64,000 nucleotides of DNA from Prorocentrum cordatum (GCA_963575745.1 CAUYUJ010014172.1:507501-571500); one strand, 5' to 3'. Positions 42,725 to 53,259 are shown, numbered from the stretch's first letter. Notes: generated from the sequence alone by a model not told the origin. Translations and numbers: made by a program.

Positions 42725-42940
42725 GAGCAAGCGGATGATGAGGAGGAGGAGGAGGTGGAGGAGGAGAGGGAAAGTGGCAGCAGCAGCAAGCAGAGGGACA
42801 TATACTATGAGAAGGCGGGGAAGGAGGAGGAGGAGGAGAAGGAGGGGGAGGAGGAGGAGGCGGAGGAGGAGTAGGATAGGGAGGAGGAGGAGGAGGAGGA
42901 GGAGGAGGAGGAGGAGGAGAAGGGAGAGAAGGCGGAGGAG
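42725..42940. repeat. (GGA)n / (GAG)n microsatellite
   Basis: GGA triplets with short breaks near 42770-42810 and 42865, densest at 42875-42920. It is followed within about 30 bp by the GAC block. Confidence 0.93.
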
Positions 42941-42965
42941 TAGCAGGGAGGAGGGAATGGTGGGA

Positions 42966-43092
42966 GGACGATGACGGGCGGCAACGTCGACGACTACGAC
43001 AGACATCGTTATCGACGGCGGCGGCGACGACGACAGACGACGACGACAACAACGACGACGGCGACGACGACTGACGACAACGACGCCGGACA

Positions 43093-43130
<38 letters not shown>

Positions 43131-43142
43131 CACGACGACGTC

Positions 43143-43190
<48 letters not shown>

Positions 43191-43284
43191 ACGACGAGGA
43201 AGACGGACGACGAACACGACGACGACGGACAACGACGGACGACGAAGACCACGACGACGACAACGACCACGACGACGACGACGT

Positions 43285-43353
<69 letters not shown>

Positions 43354-43510
43354 TCTGACGACGACGACGGACGACGGACGACGGGCGACGGACGACGGAC
43401 GACGGACGGCGGACGAAGGACGACGACGAGGTCGAAAATGACGACGACGACCGATGACGAGGACGAGGACGAGAACGACGACGACGACGTCATCGGCGAC
43501 GACGACCGAC
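42966..43510. repeat. (GAC)n satellite block
   Basis: GAC/ACG triplets, nearly pure at 43095-43190 and 43260-43360, with GGACGACG variants from 43360. The opposite-strand GTC blocks begin about 340 bp downstream, so the two can pair as a very long imperfect inverted repeat. Confidence 0.93.
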
Positions 43511-43844
43511 GACGTTGCTCGCGACGACGGAGACGACGTTCATCGGCGACGACGACGACGTCTCACGACGACTGCCGAGGGAGAGGCCGCGGAGGAGGAC
43601 GAGGCGCAGTGCGTCGGCCAAAACGAGGAAGACGACGAGGACGATATCGGCGAGGACGGGCGAGGACGACGACGCCAGCCGACGACACACGATCGACGGC
43701 GCGGATCTCGGGGGGCCGGCCAGGCGGGCGCCGCTGAGGCGGGCCGCCGCTGCAGAGGAGATCCCGCCGAGGACCGGCGGCGCGGGGCAGGAGCTGCGGC
43801 GGCCCCAAAGCTGAGAGGTGAGCCCCAATAGCTGCGCGCGTTCG
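43511..43844. other. Spacer between GAC and GTC blocks
   Basis: GC-rich, with CGACGACG remnants to about 43690. It ends with CCCCAAAGCTGAGAGGTGAGCCCC (43801-43824), which recurs as CCCTGGAAGCTGAGGGGTGAGCC near 44003 and more weakly near 45098. These short copies mark the edges of the GTC blocks. No gene recognised. Confidence 0.5.
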
Positions 43845-43935
43845 TCGTCGTCAGCCGTGCTTCGACAGTCGTCGTCCGTCGTCGTCTGTCGTCTGTCGTC
43901 GTCGTCGTCGTCGTCCGTCGTCGTCGTCCGTCGTG

Positions 43936-43969
<34 letters not shown>

Positions 43970-44002
43970 GTCGTCCGTCGTCGTCGTCGTCAGTCGTAGT
44001 CG
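43845..44002. repeat. (GTC)n block, first part
   Basis: GTC/TCG triplets with CCGTCGTC variants, in the opposite orientation to 42966-43510. Confidence 0.92.
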
Positions 44003-44194
44003 GCCCTGGAAGCTGAGGGGTGAGCCACAGAAGCTGCGCGGCTGGCTGGTCCGAGGACGGAGGGGGGAATGTCGGGGCTCGAGCAGTCGTGCCTGTAAGC
44101 GACTCTGGACTCCTCTGGGCCCGCGGGCTCCAGGGGCCTCCGAAGGCCTCGGGGCACCCCTGGAGACCTCATGGAGACCTCCACGGATGCGGAG

Positions 44195-45030
44195 CCGAAC
44201 AAGCTGTGCTGGTCGTCGGTCGTCGGTCGTCAGTCGGTTGGTCGGTGTCGTCGTCGTCCTTGTCGTCATCGTCGTCGTCATCGTCGTCGAAGTCGTCGTC
44301 AACGTCGTCGTAGTCGTCGGTCGGGCGTCGTCATTTTTCGTCCAGCGTCGTCGGCAACACCGTCGCTTTCGTTGTCAGTCGTCGTCAGCCGACGTTCGTC
44401 ATCGTCAATCGACGTCAGTCGTCGTCGCCGTCGTCAACAACGTCGTCGTCAACGTCGACAACATCATGGGTCGTCGTCGCCATCGTCGTCGTCGTCGTCG
44501 TTGTCCGTCGTCGTCGTCGTCGCTCGTCCGTCGTCGGTCGTCCATCGTCGAGGTCGTCGTCGTCGTCGTTGTCGTCAGTCGGCGTCGCCGTCGTCGTCGT
44601 TGTCGTCGTCGTCCGTCGTCGTCGTCGTCGTCGTCCGTCGTCGTCGTTGTCGTCGCCCTGATCGTCGTCGTCGTGGTCGTCGTCGTCCGTCGCCCGTCGT
44701 TGTCAGTCGTTGTCGACAACAACGTCAACGGTCGTCGCAGTTGTCGTCGTCATCGTCGTCGTCATCGTCTCACTCGTCGTCGTCATCGTTTTCGTCGTCT
44801 TCGTCGTGGTTGTCACCCGGCGTCATCCGTTGACGGCTTCGTCGTCGTTTAGAACGTCGTCGGTCGCTAGTCCTCGCCGTAGTCGTCGAGAACGTCGTCA
44901 ACGTCGTCGTCGTCGGCCAGCGTCTGTCGTCGTCAGTCGTCGTCAGTAGTCGGTAGTCGTCGTCAGTCGGCGTCCGTCGATACCCGTCGTAGTCAGTCGT
45001 CGTCGCCGTCGTCGAGCATCGGTGATGGAG
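44195..45030. repeat. (GTC)n block, second part
   Basis: Over 800 bp of GTC/TCG triplets with CAACGTCGTC, GTCAGTCGTC and ATCGTCGTC variants. Several forward frames stay open and translate as Val/Ser/Arg. The 190-bp spacer before it (44003-44194) is GC-rich with no recognised gene. Confidence 0.93.
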
Positions 45031-46392
45031 ATTCGAGGATCGAGAAACGGAGTGCCGAGGTGTTGGACAATGTTTGACTATTTTTATTGGCCTCGGCGGG
45101 GCCTCTGAGGTGAGCTCAAGGAGCTGCAAGCGTCGCCCGTTATCGGTCGGCGTCGGTCGGTCGTGTTCGCTGCAGCCGTCGTCGATCGTCGTGGTGGTGG
45201 TCGTCGTCGATCGCCGTCGTCGATCGTCTGTAATGTCTGTGTCCTCGCCCTCGTCCTCCCCTTCCTCCCTCCTCGTCATCGTGCTCCTTGTCCTTGTCTT
45301 CCTCGTCCTTGTCGTCATCGTCCTTGTTATCCTCGCTTCGGCTGCCAACTCCTCCTCGGTTTACATCGCCGTCATCGATCGTCCTTGTCCTCGTCCTCCC
45401 CGTCGTCGTCGTTGACCTTCTCGTCCTCGCCATCCTGGTTGTTCGCCTTCTCCCCCTGGCCTTCTGCTCCTCCTCTCCCATTCTCCTCCTCCTCCCCTCC
45501 TGCTCCTCCGCCCCCGCCGTTTCCTCCCCATCCGCAGGCGCGGATGATAAGAAGGAACGGAAGAGGTGAGAAGGAGAAGCAGTAACAGGGCAGAAAGAAA
45601 TGAGGAAGGAGGAGCAGGAGGAGCAGAAGCAGAGCAGAGGGAAAGGCGGAAGGAGGGGGGGGAGCAGCACCTTCAGAAGCAGGGCGGAAGGCTGGATCGG
45701 AGGCGCATTGAGGCACAGTCTCCTTTGAGGGGAGGCGGGGCATAGGGGGGACGCGGGGAGCCGGGCGGGAGGAGGGAGATGAGGGAAGGGAGGAGGGTGA
45801 GTCGGGGCAGGGAGGAGGGCGGGGGCCTCCAAGCGCAACCCCCATCGCTTCGGAAATCGAGGGCCACCCCCCTGAAGGATGTCGACGACGACAACGGCGA
45901 CCATCGAGGACCGAGGATCGAAGTCTCGAACCCTTCTGCGAGCTGCTGCCCGTTTGACGAACCTGCGTGGGGGCAGGGCCTTGCGAGAACGCTGGAGCCC
46001 GGGAGGCCGAAGCAGGATCTTCGAAACCAAGTGTGTCGGACCGATATGCTAGATGGAAGCCGTCGCGCGCGCGGGAGAAGGAGGGGGAGAGTGGAAGAAG
46101 AGAGAGGGAAAGGAGCAGGGGGAGCCAGCAGAGAAGAACAAGCAGGATGATGGGTGAGGAGCCAAGAAGAAGATAGCCGAAGAAGCGAGGGGTGAGGAGA
46201 GAGGGAAGGCTCCTCAACCGATAAAGGAAGAAGGAGAGGATCGTACGTCCTGCAAACATTGTGCAACATGTTGTCGATTGAGATACGCAAGTTGTAGATA
46301 ATCCTGACATGTTGGGTTGGTGCTGAAACCGTAAAGAATGCATGGGCAGTGGGCGGCAGTGATTCGCCGCAGGCCTCTTCGATAATCCCGTC
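45031..46392. other. Pyrimidine/purine-rich unassigned region
   Basis: GTC remnants to about 45230, CTCCTC-rich from 45240 to 45540, and GGA/GGG-rich from 45560 to 45800. Frames on both strands are composition-driven. 46370-46386 resembles 35653-35670. Confidence 0.35.
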
Positions 46393-46758
46393 TCACGTAA
46401 CACTCTGAAAGAAACCTACTGGTAGAGCTACAACTCTAGTACAATCCACTGCCATGCTCCAGCTTCTTCGCCCGGATTGCGTGGCAGTGCTTCCCCCTCC
46501 GCCCCCCTCCCTCCTCTTCTCCTCCTCGCCCCGCCACCTCCGCCGCGGAGAAAGCGCGGCCGCCCACGCGCGCGGGGCCCTCCTGTGCGCCTGCCCGCCT
46601 TTCAAGGCCGCCTGCAGGCCGCGGATCGCCTGCTCCGCGGGGCGCGGTCTCTGCGCTGCGCGGCACGCGGCCGCCGCGGCCGCTTCCCTCGGCCCCAGCG
46701 GCGACGACGACGCCGTCGTCGGAGGATCGGGGGAAGATGTAGAGGACATGAACGACAC
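46393..46758 (-). CDS. Candidate exon of an unknown gene, preceded by a strong 3' splice site
   Basis: On the minus strand, CTTCTGTGTGTTCCAG/GAGTG (boundary near 46758) looks like a polypyrimidine tract plus acceptor. After it a frame runs to a stop at 46393 and encodes a Ser/Pro-rich start, then an Ala/Arg-rich helical segment (PREAAAAAACRAAQRPR, AEQAIRGLQAALKGG). The last quarter, after a Gly/Glu-rich run, is less convincing, so the exon may end earlier. Two other frames are also open. No family recognised. Confidence 0.3.
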   Translation of the reverse strand: MSFMSSTSSPDPPTTASSSPLGPREAAAAAACRAAQRPRPAEQAIRGLQAALKGGQAHRRAPRAWAAALSPRRRWRGEEEKRREGGGGGSTATQSGRRSWSMAVDCTRVVALPVGFFQSVT

Positions 46759-46814
46759 TCCTGGAACACACAGAAGCACAAACCAACCATCATTATACAG
46801 ATGTGTACACCTTT

Positions 46815-46862
46815 CTACATTTATATATATATGTGTATACATATAGGTGTGTATATATAGCA
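46815..46862. repeat. AT-rich (TA)n/(TG)n tract
   Basis: TATATATATGTGTATACATA-type sequence, a sharp AT-rich island in GC-rich surroundings. It lies upstream of the candidate minus-strand exon at 46758. Confidence 0.8.
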
Positions 46863-46954
46863 CCCCGCAATTGCGGATAAGAGTGAGGGGGCGGGCGCGG
46901 GCGACGCGGGCGTCGTCAAGCCGGCGGACCTCGTGGCCCCTACCTTCCTTGTCG

Positions 46955-47173
46955 ATGGCGCTCTCCTCCACCTCCTCCTCCTTCTCCTCCTCTTCCTCCT
47001 CCTTCTCCTCCTCCTCTTCCTCGTCCTCATCGTCATCGTCATCCTCCTCCTCCACCTCGTCCTCCTCCTCCTCTTCTTCCTCGTCCTCGCTCTCCCCCCC
47101 TCGTCTTTTCATCATGGTCCTCCCATTGTCGTCCTCCCCCTCATCGGCCTCCATCATCGTCCTCCCATTGTCG

Positions 47174-47216
<43 letters not shown>

Positions 47217-47300
47217 CCATCCTCCCCCTCCTCGTCCTCTTCCTCCCCCTCCTCCCCCTCCTCCCCCTCGTCCTCCTGCTCCTCCTCCTTTTCTTTCTCC
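46955..47300. repeat. CTC/TCC-rich tract with (ATC)n at 47178-47217
   Basis: CTCCTC and TTCCTC triplets to 47100, a run of about 13 ATC triplets at 47178-47217, then CCTCCCC repeats to 47290. Simple-sequence only. Confidence 0.9.
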
Positions 47301-47554
47301 ACGTTCTCCTTACATCCTCTCTTCTTCCACGTTCTCCTCGTCCCCTGTTTACTCATCCTGCCTCCCCCTCCTTTCCCAAGATAACTGCAACGCAATCCTT
47401 TTTTCCACTTTATGCTCCCCGCCTTCTCTGATCAAGGCAACTCGCCAGGGCAAAGTTGCTGGACGGGCTGGCGTGGATGTGCGGGGCGTGAAGAGGTCCT
47501 TGCGGGCTCAGACGGCATGCAAGAATCCGCCGCCGCGCTTGTGCGGCATTGGTT

Positions 47555-47990
47555 TGTTCAGTGAACGTGGTTTAGGTCGCGGGTGCGTCGCGGGCTCTCC
47601 ACCTCCACCTGGAAGGAATGCAAAAGCAGCCCGCCGCAAGCGCCAAAAAAATTGGTTCGTACACGGAACGAGGTTTGGGTCGCGGGTGGGCCGCGGGTTC
47701 TCCACAGGGAACGAATGTAAAGGATGCCCGCCGCAGGCGCGAAAAATGTGGTTTGTACCCTGAACGTGGTCGCGGATGGGCCGCGGGCTCTCCACCTGAA
47801 ACGAATGCAAAATATGCCCGCCGCAGGCGCCGAAAAATGTGGTTTGTACCCTGAACGTGGTTTGGGTCGCGGGTTGGTCGCGAGTTGGTCACGGGATGTG
47901 TCGCGGGCTCTCCACTTGGAAGGAATGCAAAAAAGCCCGCCGCAGGCGCCGAAAATTGTGGTTTGTACCTTGAACGTGGTTTGGGTCGAA
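47555..47990. repeat. Tandem repeat, ~90-120-bp unit, five copies
   Basis: The words GAACGTGGTTTGGGTCGCGGGT...CGCGGGCTCTCCAC...GAATGCAAA...GCCCGCCGCAGGCGCCGAAAA recur with starts near 47562, 47667, 47763, 47854 and 47974. The last copy runs directly into the GGGTGGGTCGC minisatellite, which appears to have expanded from the GGTCGCGGGTGGG portion of this unit. 47300-47555 holds no recognised feature. Confidence 0.9.
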
Positions 47991-48250
47991 GGTGGGTCGC
48001 GGGTGGGTCGCGGGGTAGGTCGCGGGTGGGTCGCGGGTGGGTCGCGGGTGGGTCGCGGGTGGGTCGCGGGTGGGTCGCGGGGTGGGCCGCGGGGGGGTCG
48101 CGGGGGTCGCGGGTCGCGGGGTGGGTCGCGGGGTGGGTCGCGGGGTGGGTCGCGGGTGGGTCGCGGGTGGGTCGCGGGTGGGTCGCGGGTGGGTCGCGGG
48201 GTGGGTCGCGGGGTGGGTCGCGGGTGGGTCGCGGGGCGGGTTGCGGGTGG
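47990..48250. repeat. GGGTGGGTCGC 11-bp minisatellite (~24 copies)
   Basis: Near-perfect copies of GGGTGGGTCGCG, with a few 12-13-bp variants (GGGGTGGGTCGC) and one GGGGGTCGC block near 48090-48120. Closely spaced GGG runs on one strand give strong G-quadruplex potential. Confidence 0.95.
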
Positions 48251-48257
48251 GACGACG

Positions 48258-48288
48258 ACAACAAACAACAACAACAACAACAACAATC
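48258..48288. repeat. (CAA)n microsatellite, first of three
   Basis: About nine CAA triplets marking the left edge of the first AT-richer unit. Confidence 0.9.
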
Positions 48289-49185
48289 ACTTTACCCGAA
48301 CGCTCAGTGTTCTCACCAGTGCCAGGGTTTTCATGCGACGCCAGCCAATACCCCCACTTTGTGGGGGGGCAGTGCAAGCTCTACCAAATATCCACACGAC
48401 TCTTCGCCACCACCCACACCCAGCTTCCCGCCCTATGACGTTCGGACACTTCACTTCGTGGCCTGCGGACGACCGTGGCTACTACACTGGCGTGGAGTAC
48501 ACACCCACAGAAGTTGTTAGGACAGCGCGCGCGGGTAGAAATTTTGAAAAGTCGTGCAGGTGTTTTTCGAGGACCTACGGTGCGATTCGTGTGATTTTAT
48601 GATGCGCGGTGCTAAAATTCTTAAGAAGCCCAATGGTTTTTGGAGATTTCGGCGTGCGCGCGCGAAGAAAAAACGAATGTGTCCCGCATGGTATTATTTG
48701 ACAGGGATGATGGCCCTGGCAGGTGCGCAACCGTTGTCGCAGAAGTTCGAAAAAGTTGCTCGCAAAAGCCCGTTTGACAGAAATGTTTAAAAAGTGTTGG
48801 GTTTCCTACGAATCCGCAAGAGCGCGCGGGATGAGATTTTGACATTTTTTTGTTGAAAAACCATTGGTTTTTTGATGTTTTTATGTTAAAATCGCTCCGA
48901 ACACTAAGCTTTTGGAAGGATTTCGTCTTGCGCGCGCGAATGTCCACTTTACCTTATTTTTTGCAAGGGATTCTTGAAATTTGATTATATTAGAACAAGA
49001 AATGTCATTTTATAGTGTTTTTTGCAAGGGAAAACGGATTACAACAAAACAACCGGATCTTGATCACATCGTATTACCTGAGGCTTCCTCACGAAAATGA
49101 TGAAAATGTAGCTGCGGCCTAGGCGGCGCAGGGGGGCCGTGCACCAGGGGTCCCAACAATAATTATTCTTTAGAATTAATAATGT
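48289..49185. repeat. AT-richer unit, copy 1 of a tandem duplication
   Basis: It begins TCACTTTACCCGAACGC and ends TTCTTTAGAATTAATAATG. The last ~510 bp (from 48673) are nearly identical to 49544-50054. The first ~240 bp are about 90% similar to copy 2. A middle segment (about 48520-48672) is replaced in copy 2 and is 86 bp longer here. A small hairpin, CCCCCAC-TTT-GTGGGGG, lies at 48351-48367. The composition, with T-rich tracts, differs sharply from the GC-rich neighbours. The 78-codon frame at 48554-48790 is not convincing. Confidence 0.9.
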
Positions 49186-49193
49186 TCAACAAC

Positions 49194-49245
<52 letters not shown>
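49186..49245. repeat. (CAA)n microsatellite, second of three
   Basis: About 17 CAA triplets separating the two copies of the unit. Confidence 0.93.
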
Positions 49246-50054
49246 CATTTTACCCGAACGCGTGGTGTTCTCCCCAGTGCCAGGGTTTTCATACGACACC
49301 AGGCAATACCCCCACTTCGTGGGGGGGCATTACAAGCTCTACCAAATATCCAAACGACTCTTCGCGACCACCCAAACCCAGCTTCCCGCCCTATGACGTT
49401 GGGACACTTCACTTCGTGGCGTGCGGACGACCGTGGCTACTACACTGGCGCGGGGTACACACCCACAGAACTTGGTCACTTATTCGGGGCGCGCATGTGC
49501 CCAGCATGGTGCAATTGTGCCATACAATACATAATACAGAGAGACGAATGTGTCCCGCATGGTATTATTTGACAGGGATGATGGCCCTGGCAGGTGCGCA
49601 ACCGTTGTCGCAGAAGTTCGAAAAAGTTGCTCGCAAAAGCCCGTTTGACAGAAATGTTTAAAAAGTGTTGGGTTTCCTACGAATCCGCAAGAGCGCGCGG
49701 GATGAGATTTTGACATTTTTTTGTTGAAAAACCATTGGTTTTTTGATGTTTTTATGTTAAAATCGCTCCGAACACTAAGCTTTTGGAAGGATTTCGTCTT
49801 GCGCGCGCGAATGTCCACTTTACCTTATTTTTTGCAAGGGATTCTTGAAATTTGATTATATTAGAACAAGAAATGTCATTTTATAGTGTTTTTTGCAAGG
49901 GAAAACGGATTACAACAAAACAACCGGATCTGGATGACATCGAATTACCTGAGGCTTCCTCACGAAAATGATGAAAACGTGGCTGCGGCCTAGGCGCGGC
50001 GGGGGGGGCGCGCACCAGGGGGCCCAACAATAATTATTCTTTAGAATTAATAAT
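49246..50054. repeat. AT-richer unit, copy 2
   Basis: Starts TCATTTTACCCGAACGC. Offset from copy 1 is 957 bp in the first part and 871 bp in the second, because the middle segment is different and shorter. The hairpin recurs as CCCCCAC-TTC-GTGGGGG (49309-49325), with a changed loop and unchanged stem. Near 50035 AATAATTATTCTTTAGAATT recurs before the third CAA run. Confidence 0.9.
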
Positions 50055-50058
50055 GTTC

Positions 50059-50109
<51 letters not shown>

Positions 50110-50112
50110 AAT
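50055..50112. repeat. (CAA)n microsatellite, third of three
   Basis: About 17 CAA triplets closing the duplicated block. The same ATTAATAATGTT sequence precedes the second and third runs. Confidence 0.93.
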
Positions 50113-50869
50113 CCGCACCGCGGAATTCCACATCAGTCACGCACCCAGGGACAGTGAATGACCGTTCGGCCCCCTCACTCTGATATATGTATATGTAAAA
50201 CCTCGCATATTGTCCTTCCCGCGACAACTCTGTGGCTGGTGATCACCAGCACGATACGAGGAAACGGACGCACTACGCCTGGCCAGTGTTCTGCCTTGTT
50301 CGCCCCTTCCCCCCCTGACGCTTCAGGCCCCCAGGAACGACCTCCAGGACGGACCTCGGGCCCCGGGGATGACTTCCAGGACAGCCCTCGGGCGCCATGG
50401 ATGTTGTTAAAGGCGTCCGAGAAGGCCGACGCAGGAGAAGGGCTATCGAGCGGCCTGGCGACGGTCACCTATGTACGCCTGACACTTTCCAGGCACTCAC
50501 TAGGTTGGCGGAAGAAGGAATACTTACGCCGTGCCTCAAGATGTCACACTCATTGCGTGTGCAGCCTCCTTGCTACAGAAGGTCAACTCGTGCAGGCTTG
50601 ATACAGGCTTGCAGCAAATTGTCGGGTGAGACACACAAAGCACAAGTTGCACAACATCTGCAAGCGCCTTCTTGACACAAATATACATGTAAATATATAT
50701 AGACACCTGTGTCTCTCCCTTTGCTGCAGCGGCCGACCCCCACCGACCTTTCATGATCGTTGTCTGCATGCTGCGGCGGGCAATGTAATCATTAGTCGCG
50801 CCGCCGCGTCGGCGAGAATACCAAGTGAACCTGTAATTCTCCACATTGAAGAAGCCGGGGCAAGTCCGC
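50113..50869. other. Unassigned sequence
   Basis: Moderate composition with a short AT-rich patch (50670-50710). No domain or RNA gene seen. It lies downstream of the coding-like minus-strand region at 50870-51750. Confidence 0.35.
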
Positions 50870-51750
50870 AAGTGGTATGGCGACTGGTCGCTGATGGTGT
50901 CCTCAGGTTCGCACCGTCGGCCCACTCTGCCGTGAGCTTGACAACGGCAGGGCACTCGACGACCACCACCTCCATCGTGGCCTTGCGGTAACCCGTCTTG
51001 ATCATGGGCAGCCGGATGATGAACAAACCCTTGATAATCGCGATCTGCCCCCTGGAAATGGCAAAGAGCTGCGCGGCGCGCAGGAGGCCCGCGAAACCGG
51101 ACACGACGAGGCGCGCCACGTTGGCAGCGCCGCGCTCGATCGCCGCCGCCGTGAGGACCAGGATTGGCGGCAAGGCCCTAGTTGATCGACCACCCCGCCA
51201 GGCAACGCCACCGAGAACTCCTCGCGGACCCCTGGCGCAGCCCTCGGGAAGACCAGCATGGCCGCGGACTGAAAGCGGCGTCCCCGTGACGGTATTGCAA
51301 GGGGAGCGGCCAGTGAGGCCAGCAGCACATAGCGCGGGTAGCGCAATGGGTTGGCCCACAGGCGGAGAGCGACTCGAGCTTCAGACGGCCATTCGCCAGC
51401 GCGCTGGCCGGACTCGGCGTGTCCGAATGCGTCGAACAGCGGCCGGCGGGCGTGCGCGGCCGCCCTCCCGTGCAGCCCGCGGGAGACAAACACGATCTCA
51501 CCGATGCCCGACAACGCGCGACTTCCTCGCATTCCCGAGAAGGCGGCTCGCACCGGCAACTGCGGTTGCCGACTTCGGGGCCCTCCTCGCGGGCGGCGAA
51601 AACTACGCAAGGCGCAGAAGGTGAATTGGGTCCCGCGTCGGCCTGTTGTGCCTCCGCCGCATCGTATTTCAGGACCTTGAAACTTTCGCGGAGGACAAGT
51701 CGGCCGGATGACGCTGACCAGGGCGGTTCCCAGGTCCGATAAGCATCCAA
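50870..51750 (-). pseudogene. Coding-like region, possible membrane protein with a frame change
   Basis: Minus-strand codons from about 51190 to 50895 have strongly GC-biased third positions. They encode LPPILVLTAAAIERGAANVA, LVVSGFAGLLRAAQLFAI, GQIAIIKGLFIIRLPMIK and ATMEVVVVECPAVVKL, i.e. hydrophobic segments alternating with basic loops. Upstream, in another frame (about 51350-51200), ALRLWANPLRYPRYVLLASL and SAAMLVFPRAAPG are similar in character. The phase change near 51200-51250 implies a frameshift or intron. No family recognised. It could be the remains of a host membrane-protein gene. Confidence 0.4.
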
Positions 51751-52140
51751 CTAATATCGGCACTGATGGAAAACCGACTTCGCAACACGTCACGGATAGA
51801 CCGAAACAAGTTAGAATTTGCGACCGCTCCGCCTGTGCATAGCATAAGTCTTGCAACAGTAGCCCTCTTCCTACCACTTCGGGCCGTTGCGGGTCCCAGA
51901 ACGGCGAAGGATGCGCGCAGGGATGAGGCAGACAGCCGCGGAGGTTGAAGCGCTGCTGCTGCTGCTACTCTCTGCGCCCTCCCGCCTGCACCAAATTACG
52001 TGTGCAATGCCAAACTGCCAGAAACCGAATGCAGAACGGTGCTCACACAGCTCTGAAAGAACGGCGGCGGGCAAACCCTGGCACCCTCGCCCTGGTCAGA
52101 TGCAATCTCGCGTGTGCTCTACGGCGGCCCGAAGTCATAA
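51751..52140. other. Unassigned sequence
   Basis: It includes a short GCTGCTGCTGCTGC run near 51952-51967. No gene recognised. It lies upstream of the minus-strand coding-like region. Confidence 0.35.
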
Positions 52141-52154
52141 AAGCACGGCTCTCT

Positions 52155-52715
52155 AAGATGCCCTCTCCACCGACGTGCGCCTATATCGGGGATGGACAGG
52201 CCTCCCTTTAGTAAAACGTGGTTTAGTGAAAACGACCTGAGGCCCAAACCTGGCGGGCGCAAGCTTGGAAAACAACGGCCACGGCGCCATCTCGAGAACC
52301 GAAAACGGACAAATCACTAATCGACGTGTCACTGTTGGGGGGGGTCTGTCCACCCCCGACTGTACATGGCTGTGAACAGATTCCTGCACACCGCGAGCCG
52401 CGGGCGGGCCCCCCTTGCGGGGCCTCCCACCCCGGAAGACAACACAGTCGGGCTGCTCCTCGAAAGGGCCGTAGGGGGGCAGGCCTCTCTCCAGCCCCCA
52501 GGGCGTGTGAAAATGGCACCGACATCGCGCACGAGAAACAAATGACTCTGAAATGCCCTCTCCGTCGACGTGCGCCTATACACGACTATGAACAGATTCC
52601 TGCACACTGCGAGCCGCTGCTCTTCGAAAGGCCGTATGGGGGCAACCCTCTCTCCAGGCCCAGGGCGTGTGAAAATGGCACCGACCTCGCGCACGAGAAA
52701 CAAAAGATTCTGACA
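52155..52715. repeat. Tandem duplication, ~130-190-bp unit
   Basis: GACTGTACATGGCTGTGAACAGATTCCTGCACACCGCGAGCCGC to GCGCACGAGAAACAAATGACTCTG (52361-52551) recurs as 52583-52713 (GACTATGAACAG... to ...AGAAACAAAAGATTCTG). The first copy has about 55 extra bp (GGGCGGGCCCCCCTTGCGG onward). The lead-in ATGCCCTCTCCGTCGACGTGCGCCTATA (52552) also occurs at 52158. No protein or RNA identity recognised. Confidence 0.85.
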
Positions 52716-52899
52716 TCTGCTGGTAGCTCTGTCGGATGTGCTGGTGATCGCAGGCCAATAGCGATCGAACTTAAACCATTTCTAGTATGGCGTCCTCACG
52801 TCGTGCTCGGAGCTTGGTAGCCCTCAGTCGGCTCTTGCAAACGTGCGAGACGGATGCGCGCGGCGCTCCAGCGACAACCCATGTTTGAAACGGGAACGA

Positions 52900-53115
52900 T
52901 TTCAGTCATTGAAGCTGCTGCAAGCTTTTAAGACACCGCAATAAGGCGAGAGCCTCATGTTGAAAAAAATGCCTTCCGTCCTTGAAGCTGCAAGCTTTTC
53001 AAACGAACGTTTGCGGCGCTGAGGCGAGAGGCCCATTCTGAAAACAGCATCCCCATACATGCTTAGAGCTGCTGCATGCTTAGAAGAAGAAGGCGCGCGG
53101 CGCTAAGGCAACCGC
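52900..53115. repeat. Degenerate tandem repeat (GCTGCTGCAAGCTTTT...GGCGAGAGGC)
   Basis: Three copies of about 70-80 bp, each with a TGAAGCTG(CTG)CAAGCTTTT start and GCGGCGCTGAGGCGAGAGGCC end (near 52910, 52982 and 53065). Related words occur at 54370-54475 (ATGCAAACTTTTGCAACG; AACTGCTGCATGCTTCAAG) and GCGCTGAGGCGAGAG recurs near 62070. Sequence between 53116 and 53260 includes a small CCCCTTCGGGGAGGGG hairpin (53180-53195). Confidence 0.7.
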
Positions 53116-53259
53116 CCAAATCCCACCAGCCCTCTGGGCGTAGGTGGTCCAGGGAGGCTCCTCTTCTAACCCCATGATTCCCCTTCGGGGAGGGGTTTAC
53201 ACCTCCCCCGACCCCCTCCCCTGGACCTGAACGGGGCGCCCCGCGAACGGTCAGAGCAT

